Shown in pieces: positions 37,546-44,947 of a stretch of 64,000 nt of DNA. The number at the start of each line of letters is the position of its first letter. The first letter of the stretch is position 1. The stretch is from the NCBI RefSeq assembly GCF_009831235.1, contig NZ_WUUL01000013.1, positions 53,650 through 117,649 of the forward strand, in the 5' to 3' direction. Position numbers and translations under genes: made by a program. The stretch is from Shimazuella alba (lineage in GTDB: Bacteria; Bacillota; Bacilli; Thermoactinomycetales; Thermoactinomycetaceae). The notes beneath the pieces are model-generated. The model was not told the origin of the DNA. It did no database searches and saw only the letters and a program-made list of their open reading frames with translations.

Positions 37546-37971
37546 TTAGTCGTATAATATCACTTGGCGTTCAAAGGCAAGACCACCTGATGGAAGAGCA
37601 GCCTTAACATAAAGTTCCGCTTTATTGTTGTCTCCATCTTTAAATTTATCCAAATTTTCGAATGTGTAACATTTGCCAATGCTCAATGTCTAAGATTATA
37701 CATAGTCGTCATTATCGTAAACGCAATTTCGATCATATTCGTACACCAAAAACTACGTACTTCCCATGCTCTTATTATAAACCTTAAAACTTCCACCATC
37801 AGAATACACATACGAGGTTCTATAATAAGTGAGCTTTCCAGTCTTCTGTCCTGTATTAATGGTCAATTTGTACATACCCAATTTATCCAATGCTGCAAAT
37901 ACTGAAGAAAGAGGGAGGAGGACCACACATACAAGCACAAATAAAGACATACTCCATTTTCCTATTTTCAA
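37546..37971 (-). pseudogene. Secreted protein gene, frameshifted
   Basis: The N-terminal part (37753-37971) has a signal peptide (KIGKWSMSLFVLVCVVLL…SSVFA) and GMYKLTINTGQKTGKLTYYR. After a stop, other frames read EYDRNCVYDNDDYV and then GKCYTFENLDKFKDGDNNKA, ending QVILYD at a TAA (37546-37548). The end resembles the intact 33561 protein (DG-x-N-x-x-AE-x-Y…YD). Two shifts. It was probably a two-cysteine secreted protein of about 130 residues. Confidence 0.6.
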
Positions 37972-37981
37972 AAAGCATTCC

Positions 37982-38529
37982 CTTTTCGATCGTACTGCTT
38001 GATATTAATGTTATTAGTTAATTATTAGAAACTTGTATTTTCGGAATAACAAATTGTAGTTGTTAATTAATCGACTACTCTTAACTAATATCGTAAATTA
38101 ATTTTCATAATATACCAAAAAAAGCGAATAGTAAAATAAATTGATTAATGACAATCTTTTTTGAAATACATATTAGTAAAGAGTGGTTGCTGCGAATACA
38201 AAAAAACAAGCATTCTTGTTCATTTTTTTATTGGCATAAACAGCAAGTTTTCACAGCTATGCGAATAACAGTATAGCAGGTTATGGTTTGCTTCCTGCTC
38301 GTCTTTCATAGTAAAAAAGGAGGAAGATCTACTTTAATAAGAGCAGGCCTCCCGCTTTTCTTTGTATAACTATAAAGCTACATTCAATTTAATTGGTATT
38401 CATTCTTCCCTATTTGTTTGAAAGTCCTATGATAGAACAATGAGAATATCCTCTAAAATCTTTTGGAGTCACTTTATTCCAAGAAGTAAATATATTTGAT
38501 TTTTCTTGTTCCGCATCTGATGTCTTTTT
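37982..38529. other. Intergenic gap with one hairpin
   Basis: AT-rich, with no gene seen. AACAAG (38205-38210) and CTTGTT (38215-38220) followed by seven T form a plus-strand terminator-like hairpin with no assigned gene upstream. Confidence 0.4.
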
Positions 38530-39168
38530 TTATTTTCCTTCTTGCTCTAACTGTTTAACATCCGCTACAAGCTGCTTCACATTGGGTTTTAACCCATCAT
38601 AAAACTTGCGTACTTTCCCAGTCTGATCAACCAGATAAAATTGGGATGGGTGATTGAATAAAACGGTTTTGGGATCATTGGTATTCACTTTACTTACTTG
38701 GCCTTTAAAAGCATCTGTCGCGATCTTTTGAATATATTCAAAAGAATATCCTGTTAAAAAGTGCCAGTTAGTAAGATTAGCACCATGATCTTCTCCAAAT
38801 TTTTTCAAGACATCAGATTTATCGTGTTCTGGATCAACTGTGAAAGAAACCATGGTTGCTGGAATGCCTTCCTTTTCAACCGCTTTTTGCACTCTTGCTA
38901 AATTCGCTGTCATGGGAGGGCAAATATTAGGACAACGGGTGAAGAGAAAATGAGTCAGCCATACTTTTCCCTTCAATGTATCTTTTGTAACCGTTTTGTT
39001 TGTTTGATCTACTGCTTGAAAATCAGGTACTTGCCAATTCAGATCTGTCACATCGTTTTGAGCTGCTGTTTGCTGCTCAGGTGGATTAGTAGATGGTCTG
39101 GAACAAGCAACTATAAAAAAAGAAAGAATAAGAACACATACAAAAAGACATTTGGTTTTATGTATCAA
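38530..39168 (-). CDS. SCO1/SenC-family copper chaperone lipoprotein
   Basis: The 212-residue protein has a lipoprotein signal (FFIVAC lipobox, Cys22). A thioredoxin-like SCO domain contains the copper-binding CPNICPPM and a distal His in VLFNHPSQFYL. SCO proteins deliver copper to the CuA site of cytochrome c oxidase. No oxidase genes lie nearby, so it acts in trans. Monocistronic; ATG at 39168 with a GGAGG site. Confidence 0.9.
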   Translation of the reverse strand: MIHKTKCLFVCVLILSFFIVACSRPSTNPPEQQTAAQNDVTDLNWQVPDFQAVDQTNKTVTKDTLKGKVWLTHFLFTRCPNICPPMTANLARVQKAVEKEGIPATMVSFTVDPEHDKSDVLKKFGEDHGANLTNWHFLTGYSFEYIQKIATDAFKGQVSKVNTNDPKTVLFNHPSQFYLVDQTGKVRKFYDGLKPNVKQLVADVKQLEQEGK

Positions 39169-39311
39169 AATTAGTTCCTCCTTTTAAAAATCACCACTAC
39201 CCACCATAACACAGGAACCAAGTGAACTCAATTCCTATGAATCCAAAATCCATAAAAATCATCCAAAAAGAGACATATGGAATGCCACATGCCTCTTGCA
39301 TTTGCTACAGT

Positions 39312-39347
39312 GTTCTGGGCATACAAAAAATTTGGTATACCCAGAAC
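39312..39347 (-). terminator. Hairpin after the 39352 gene
   Basis: GTTCTGGGCATAC (39312-39324) pairs with GTATACCCAGAAC (39335-39347). On the minus strand the T-run is in the loop. It lies 4 nt below the stop. Confidence 0.6.
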
Positions 39348-39351
39348 AAGA

Positions 39352-39657
39352 CTACTTGGAAATGTGAATCGTTACGCCACTATCAAATACCTCATAAGTT
39401 CCTAGTTTGGTTTCTGGATTTTCGATTCGCTTCGCATCAGAGGCTCGACAAACGTTACTCACAGATTTGACGAAGCCAAAATCAACCCAGACCTTACTAA
39501 TGCCGATCGAAAAACTCTTACCGTCTTTATCTACCCAACTGATGGAGTCAGCAGGGGGAATTCGCCGGTAAGCCCGCTTATCGTCTCGAATCGTAACACC
39601 CTGATCAGGAAGACCCTTGACAGTGACGATTGGATTCTCTTTGGAAGTGTACTCCAT
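39352..39657 (-). CDS. Unknown 101-aa protein, GC-richer cassette gene
   Basis: The ATG at 39657 is preceded by AGAAGGAG at ideal distance; the longer frame starts inside that site. The beta-rich small protein has KGLPDQGVTIRDDKRAYRRI and a central SWVDKDGKSFSIGI, with no motif I recognise. Codons lean towards G/C compared with murC just upstream, but less than in the strongest cassette genes. It lies 40 bp below the murC stop with only weak -10 sequences, so it may be transcribed from murC. Confidence 0.6.
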   Translation of the reverse strand: MEYTSKENPIVTVKGLPDQGVTIRDDKRAYRRIPPADSISWVDKDGKSFSIGISKVWVDFGFVKSVSNVCRASDAKRIENPETKLGTYEVFDSGVTIHISK

Positions 39658-39698
39658 TTTTACTCCTTCTGGAGTAGACAATAGTCATAATTAGAATA

Positions 39699-41093
39699 TC
39701 ATATATTGCTGGGTTTCGATACATTTACGAGTTCTTCCACTAGCCCGTGAGACACTCTCCAAATATCGCCTGCTCCCATCGTAAAGACCACATCACCCGC
39801 TTCGGCATGAGTAATCAAATAATCAACTACTTGCGCATGAGTGGCAAGAAAAGTTGTGTTTGGGTTACTATTGACCTTGATCAATTCCGCCAAACGCTCA
39901 GCATTAACTCCAGGAATAGGCGCTTCCCCTGCTGGTGCATATAACGTATTGATAATCACCTCATCTGCGTCACCAAAGGCTTCGCTAAATTCTTTCATCA
40001 ACAAATGTGTCCGGGAATACCGCTGAGGTTGAAATACTACCCTTATTTTGCGGTTGATCGCCTTTGCTGCCGCTAATGTTGCTACAATTTCAGTCGGATG
40101 ATGGGCGTAATCATCAATCACCAATATTTCATTCACTTCTCCTATGATTTGAAAACGGCGCTTAGCTCCTTGAAATTGGTAGAGTGCTTCTGCTATCGCA
40201 TGGAATGAAAGACCCAGTGACAAGCTTGCTACAATCACAGCTAATGCATTTAACACATTGTGACGTCCTGGTTTTTGCAAGGTTACTTTGCCTAAACGCT
40301 CATCACCATGATAAACAGCAAATGAGATCAAGTGCCCTTCTGGCTCAATCTCTTTGGCCATATAATCCGCTGGAGTATCAATCGCATAAGTAACCACATT
40401 ACTTGTTAATTCTTTGGCAATACTGCGCACATGTTCATCGTCCCAGCCTATAATTGCTTTTCCTTCTGGGCGTACTTGGTTGATAAACTCCACATAGGCC
40501 TGTTTTAGTTTCGCGAAATCGTTATCATAGTTTTCTAAGTGATCCGCTTCAATGTTAGTTACAATCGCCAAATGAGGATGATAGGCGAGAAAAGAGCCAT
40601 CGCTTTCATCCGCTTCCGCTACCACATAATCACTTTTTCCTGCTTTTGCGTTACCTTTTAGGCCAACGATTTCCCCACCGATAATATAAGTGGGATCTAC
40701 TTCACAAATCTCCAATGTCTGCGCCAGCATAGAGGATGTAGTCGTTTTCCCATGTGCACCTGCGACAGCAATGCCTTTCTTGCTGTTTAATAAATCTGCA
40801 AGCATTTCCGAGCGGTGAAAAGTAGGAATTCTTCTTTTTGTTGCTTCCACCAATTCCACATTATCCGCTGCGATGCTGGTGGAATAAACAACTTTGTCTG
40901 CTCCTATTACATTTTCCGCTTCGTGTCCGATTACTACAGTTGCACCTCGTTTTATTAACTTCTCCACTAGGGCGTTTTTCTCTACATCAGAGCCTGATAC
41001 TTCATAGTTAAGATCAAGCAGAACTCGGGCGATAGCACTCATGCCATAGCCACCTATACCGATAAAATGGACATGCTGTTTTGTCAAATTCAT
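39699..41093 (-). CDS. murC: UDP-N-acetylmuramate--L-alanine ligase
   Basis: The 464-residue Mur ligase has FIGIGGYGMSAIARVL as the N-terminal UDP-binding loop and AGAHGKTTTSSMLA as the ATP P-loop. EADESDGSF and DDYAHHPTEI follow, and the C-terminal domain is intact. It adds L-Ala to UDP-MurNAc, the first amino acid of the peptidoglycan stem. It lies 18 nt after folC, so both probably share the T-box leader, an unusual pairing. Confidence 0.96.
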   Translation of the reverse strand: MNLTKQHVHFIGIGGYGMSAIARVLLDLNYEVSGSDVEKNALVEKLIKRGATVVIGHEAENVIGADKVVYSTSIAADNVELVEATKRRIPTFHRSEMLADLLNSKKGIAVAGAHGKTTTSSMLAQTLEICEVDPTYIIGGEIVGLKGNAKAGKSDYVVAEADESDGSFLAYHPHLAIVTNIEADHLENYDNDFAKLKQAYVEFINQVRPEGKAIIGWDDEHVRSIAKELTSNVVTYAIDTPADYMAKEIEPEGHLISFAVYHGDERLGKVTLQKPGRHNVLNALAVIVASLSLGLSFHAIAEALYQFQGAKRRFQIIGEVNEILVIDDYAHHPTEIVATLAAAKAINRKIRVVFQPQRYSRTHLLMKEFSEAFGDADEVIINTLYAPAGEAPIPGVNAERLAELIKVNSNPNTTFLATHAQVVDYLITHAEAGDVVFTMGAGDIWRVSHGLVEELVNVSKPSNI

Positions 41094-41110
41094 CCCATCC
41101 TCTCTTATGT

Positions 41111-42400
41111 CTACGTAAATAACGGTCTTATTTGGGCGATTAAATATAGTGAACCTGCAATGACAATCATGTCTTTTGGTCCGGCTTGTGCTCTCACTGT
41201 CTCCAGTGCCTTCTCTGGCGAGGCTATTGCTTCTACAGATTGATCTGGATTTTGCTTTAAGATGATATCCATCAATTGCCCAGCTGTCCTACTTCGCTGT
41301 TGATTTGGTACTTCTGTAGCTACAATATGATGGGCGAGTGAAAGTAGTGGCTGTATCATTTCAGCTTCTTTTTCTTTCATCATGGCAAAAACCACAAATA
41401 GTCTCTCATATGTATACTGACAGCGTAACGTTTCAGCTAGAGCTCTCACTCCTGATGTGTTATGAGCTCCGTCTAATAAAATGGTAGGGTTCTCATTGAT
41501 TTCTTCCATGCGTCCAGGCCAAGTTGCTTTTGCCAATCCTTTTTTTAAATGGATAAGCTCCACAATAGTAGCATACTGCTGGCATAAAATAGAGATAGCC
41601 ATAATAGCAGCACCTGCATTGGCAAGTTGATGATCCCCTTTTAATGTGATCCTCAAGTCAGCTTCCAGCATTTTGCTTTCAAATTGGAACGACTGCCCAT
41701 TTCGATCATGCTGGACCTTGCTGACCCTAAAATCCTTACCTATTTTATAAAATTTACTGTTATGTTCCCTCGCTACTCGTTGTAAAACAGGCATTGCTTC
41801 TGAATTGCTGGTACTAGTCACAACTGGGACACCAGATTTTATAATCCCTGCTTTTTCTTCCGCAATTTCAGAGACAGTAGAGCCTAAAAACTCCATATGA
41901 TCTAACGCGATTTCTGTGATAATACTGACCAATGGATACACCACATTGGTGGAATCTAATCGCCCACCTAGACCAGTTTCCATAATGACAAACCAAGGTG
42001 TAGCTTCATATGCAAAATAGCAAAGGGCAATCAACGTCCAAAATTCAAACTCAGTTGGAGGTTCTTCCATTTTTTCGATAATAGGCCGAAGATGTTCCGT
42101 CCAGCGGACCAACTCAGACTCTGGAATTGGTTCTCCATTGCATCGAATTCGATCACTCCAATGTGTTAATTCTGGAGAAGTAAATAACCCAACAGAATAT
42201 CCCGCCTCTTGCAAAACACTTGATAACATCGCAGCTACCGAACCTTTTCCGTTGGTTCCAGCAATATGAATCACTTTCAAGCGTCTTTCCGGATGACCTA
42301 ATTCTTCTAAAACATGTTCCATCCGCTCCAAACCAGGATGAATTTTTGCAGGGGTATGATTCTCCAACCAATCCCAGACATCGTTTGCTGTTTGCAACAT
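41111..42400 (-). CDS. folC: Folylpolyglutamate synthase/dihydrofolate synthase
   Basis: The 429-residue protein has IAGTNGKGSVAAMLSSVL (P-loop), GLFTSPELTHWSDRI and ETGLGGRLDSTN, then DHMEFLGSTV and LLDGAHNTSGV, all typical of FolC. It adds glutamate to folates. I place the start at the ATG at 42400: the ATG at 42412 abuts the AAAGGAG and would leave no spacing. In Bacillus folC follows valS and precedes comC; here valS is missing and comC is 15 kb away. Confidence 0.94.
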   Translation of the reverse strand: MLQTANDVWDWLENHTPAKIHPGLERMEHVLEELGHPERRLKVIHIAGTNGKGSVAAMLSSVLQEAGYSVGLFTSPELTHWSDRIRCNGEPIPESELVRWTEHLRPIIEKMEEPPTEFEFWTLIALCYFAYEATPWFVIMETGLGGRLDSTNVVYPLVSIITEIALDHMEFLGSTVSEIAEEKAGIIKSGVPVVTSTSNSEAMPVLQRVAREHNSKFYKIGKDFRVSKVQHDRNGQSFQFESKMLEADLRITLKGDHQLANAGAAIMAISILCQQYATIVELIHLKKGLAKATWPGRMEEINENPTILLDGAHNTSGVRALAETLRCQYTYERLFVVFAMMKEKEAEMIQPLLSLAHHIVATEVPNQQRSRTAGQLMDIILKQNPDQSVEAIASPEKALETVRAQAGPKDMIVIAGSLYLIAQIRPLFT

Positions 42401-42613
42401 AAAACTTGGCATCTCCTTTAGAAAACTTCTCGTTGTTCATTGTGCACGGTAGAAGAGTATTCGTCAATATAAAGAGGTAGGATTGTGTTCCTATCTCTTG
42501 ATAGGGGTAAATAATTCAGGCAAGAAAATTATGTACAACTGCTGTGTTTTCAACCTGTTTGCTTCATGCTGATGTAGTGTTGTTTGATTACACCTTATCT
42601 CCTTTTGAAAAAC

Positions 42614-42860
42614 AAAAAAGCCTTTTCATCTCAAAGGACGAAAAGACTGGTTTCGTGGTACCACCTTTGTTCACAAACCAAAAAAAGGTTTGTGCACTTA
42701 ATTACGATAACGGAATCCATCCGGTCTTTCCTACTCAATGTTCAGAAAGACAGCTCCAGGGTGACATTCAGCAAACTTTTATCGAAAACCTCACAGCCAA
42801 GGGCTTTCTTCTCTTTATAAAAGGAGTTGCTTACTCTTCCCTATCCACACTTGTTGGCTA
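42614..42860 (-). promoter_or_regulatory. Valine-type T-box leader directly upstream of folC
   Basis: On the minus strand, the T-box core GGTGGTACCACG is at 42654-42665. Upstream is stem III-like sequence (GAGTAGGAAAGACCGG…CCGTTATCG). Further upstream is stem I with a GUC specifier (valine) at 42763-42765 in the context GAAUGUCACC. A terminator stem GTCTTTTCGTC/GATGAAAAGGC with a T-run ends at 42614. A TATAAT at 42862-42867 may be its -10. The antiterminator/terminator switch responds to uncharged tRNA-Val. No valS follows; folC starts 214 nt on. Confidence 0.85.
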
Positions 42861-42910
42861 TATTATATACAACTTTCCCCTTAATCGCTACTAGCTATTC
42901 ATCTTAAATC

Positions 42911-43063
42911 TTACGTTATACCAAAAGTAGCTTTAATTGTTTCAATCATTCTCGAAGGATCAGCTAAAAAAGTAATAAGTAAGATCGTACAAAGCATAAG
43001 CACAGCAAGTAAAACAATAAACAATAAACCTCGGTAAAATTTTTGGGCAAAGGACTTGACCAT
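42911..43063 (-). CDS. Small single-pass membrane protein (50 aa)
   Basis: The ATG at 43063 (or an in-frame TTG at 43069, better spaced from GGAGGAG) starts a 50-residue protein. It has a basic N-terminus (KSFAQKFYR), one long hydrophobic helix and a short C-terminal ADPSRMIETIK segment. Good ribosome site and plausible composition. It lies upstream of the T-box, in the same direction. Function unknown. Confidence 0.6.
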   Translation of the reverse strand: MVKSFAQKFYRGLLFIVLLAVLMLCTILLITFLADPSRMIETIKATFGIT

Positions 43064-43445
43064 TTTCAAAAGATAGCTCCTCCCTCTTATAAAGTCTCTA
43101 CGAGTATATCTATCTTGTTTTCTATTTCACTCCGCAGATATTTTTTCACAAGCAAATCCCACAAAAACCAATGTAATACACTTTATTCTCGCTTTCAACC
43201 CCAAAGGATGAACATTCAATGGTGAAAACACAGATAAATTCATTTTATATCTTATCTATCGTCTAGATTTCCAGTCTTCGTAACAAAATAGAAATGCCCG
43301 TTAAATTAGGAATTAAGATATTTTTATGAGAGATAGATTTAGAAAATGCCATGAAGGACACAAGCAGCAACGAAAGCTAATTTTCTGAGCTCACCTTTCT
43401 CATAAATAAAAGACTTTCTAGAATCTTTCCTCTTTTTCATCCGTA
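43064..43445. other. Intergenic gap, no gene seen
   Basis: AT-rich, without a convincing coding frame, repeat or RNA gene on either strand. Confidence 0.35.
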
Positions 43446-43454
43446 TGATATAAT
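43446..43454 (+). promoter_or_regulatory. Extended -10 promoter of the 43507 cassette gene
   Basis: TGATATAAT is a full extended -10. No -35 is recognisable. The leader to the ATG is about 50 nt. Confidence 0.5.
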
Positions 43455-43506
43455 CGTTTCGTCCATATCAGTGTACCTGATGTTTTCTAGAGAGAAAGAG
43501 AAAAAA

Positions 43507-43890
43507 ATGGCACACCTTTCCGATAACGACCTCCGCAAGAAGTTCGCTTCACAGATCCAGCGCCTGAACCTGTCCGAGGATCGTATCAGGACAATCATCA
43601 AGCTTGCACGCTTGGATGCCACAGGATACACTCAAAAGGTAGCCGCCACGAATGCTTATAACAAGGTCAAGCATGAATATAGTCTTGCCGATGAAATGCA
43701 GCGTCGGAAGCTGAAGAGCCAGCTGGAGGCAAAGAAGCGGGAACACGAGAAGAAGATGGACGCCTACGGCAATATCGCAAAGACGCTCACTAGGGAATTC
43801 AAGAAGATTGGAATCACCAGTGAGGAAGATGCTCTGTGGGAAGCGATGCGGGATGCACTGACAGAGGACGTCGAGTACTACTACCCCTGA
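43507..43890 (+). CDS. Unknown 127-aa helical protein, GC-rich cassette gene
   Basis: The protein is almost all helix and highly charged. The N-terminal part (SDNDLRKKFASQIQRLNLSE) is followed by a coiled-coil-like lysine/glutamate stretch (about residues 60-90) and an acidic end (TEDVEYYYP). It might bind nucleic acid or form a dimer; no family recognised. The start at 43507 follows GAGAGAAAGAG; the longer frame to 43471 lacks a ribosome site. GC-ending codons dominate. It sits alone between two AT-rich gaps and is convergent with glbN. Confidence 0.7.
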   Translation: MAHLSDNDLRKKFASQIQRLNLSEDRIRTIIKLARLDATGYTQKVAATNAYNKVKHEYSLADEMQRRKLKSQLEAKKREHEKKMDAYGNIAKTLTREFKKIGITSEEDALWEAMRDALTEDVEYYYP

Positions 43891-43940
43891 TGGGTAAGAG
43901 GCAGCACTTTTAAATTAAAAATTTAAATAAAGTGAAAAAA

Positions 43941-43970
43941 TATCCCTTCGATCGAATGATTGAAGGGATA
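43941..43970 (-). terminator. Terminator of glbN
   Basis: TATCCCTTC (43941-43949) pairs with GAAGGGATA (43962-43970), followed on the minus strand by TTTTTT. Confidence 0.75.
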
Positions 43971-44086
43971 TGTGATGTAAATAAGGTTTTTTACAAATGA
44001 AGCTATGAAAAAGGTCCATTCCGATACAGACGAATTCTAACTTAGAGAATTGATCTTTTGAAATAGAACCTTCTATATGTACTGAC

Positions 44087-44455
44087 TTAATTTTTCACTG
44101 TCACAATATCATCTTGCAAAGGAGCTATCTTGGAAATAATCGTATCAATCTTATCTTGTGGGACATTTAATTCTTGCAATGTCGCAATCAAGTGACCAGC
44201 TGTTTTTTGGAAATGTACTGGTTTGATTTGGAGATGAGCATGCGCATCTTTCATACTTTTCCCCTTATACGCCTCTTGACTGCCTATCGCAAACGACACG
44301 AACGAAGTAAGATGAGCTTTCTGCTTTTTCATATCCGTAAAATCAAAAAAATGTTTCAACTCTTCATCTGCTAACATTTTTACGTAAAAATTATCCACAA
44401 CTAATGCTATCGTTTCTTTTCCACCTAGTTCATGAAATAATGTTTGTGTTGGCAA
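44087..44455 (-). CDS. glbN: Truncated (2/2) hemoglobin, group I
   Basis: The 122-residue protein has the TrHb layout: LFHELGGKETIALVVDNFY with the B10 Tyr, FF-x-FTDM, AIGSQEAYKGKSMKDAHAHL with the haem-coordinating region, and HFQKTAGHLIATLQEL. Such globins bind O2 or NO and detoxify NO. The start is TTG at 44455 behind AAGGAGG. Monocistronic; its terminator is 117 nt downstream, past the 43507 gene's end. Confidence 0.9.
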   Translation of the reverse strand: MPTQTLFHELGGKETIALVVDNFYVKMLADEELKHFFDFTDMKKQKAHLTSFVSFAIGSQEAYKGKSMKDAHAHLQIKPVHFQKTAGHLIATLQELNVPQDKIDTIISKIAPLQDDIVTVKN

Positions 44456-44836
44456 AATAAATCCTCCTTACATTGTTTGAAAGTACTCGTACTCTCTTAT
44501 TATGTAGCAATCCGGAAATATTTCAAATAGAAATATTTAATTCCGGTGTATTATTCTATCGTTTGATAATTTATGTTTTCAATCAGAAATGATTAGCTTA
44601 ATGAAAAGTTTCCCTCTCCTTATTAAAATTACGTTTTGCGGTGTTAAAACAAAAACATTATTTTTGAAAATGAATACTGTTTATGGAGTCTCCTTCCCTT
44701 TTCATTATAAAAAATAGTCCTTCAACCATAACATTTCTTGTTGGTTCAACATAGATGTATAAAAAGTATTTTTGCCCGAGGTAAACTTTGTATATGAAAG
44801 GACAACAATTATAGCCAAAGGAAAGGGGCGATGACC
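44456..44836. other. Intergenic gap upstream of glbN and the 36-aa ORF
   Basis: No gene or repeat seen. It presumably carries the glbN promoter and that of the small plus-strand ORF at 44837. Confidence 0.35.
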
Positions 44837-44947
44837 ATGTTTGTAGGAATATTGCTTGCAACTGCCATCTCCATTCCATTATTCGGGATTCGCTATTACA
44901 TGAGATGTGGACGAAAAAAACGAAGCAAAAAAAGACTCTATCAATGA
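44837..44947 (+). CDS. Small membrane peptide (36 aa)
   Basis: Behind AAAGGGG and with an ATG at 44837, this encodes a hydrophobic helix (FVGILLATAISIPLFGIRYY) followed by a basic tail (RCGRKKRSKKRLYQ). That is typical of small single-pass membrane proteins. Its stop overlaps the stop of the convergent pbp gene (44941-44947), so the transcripts must overlap. Function unknown. Confidence 0.6.
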   Translation: MFVGILLATAISIPLFGIRYYMRCGRKKRSKKRLYQ

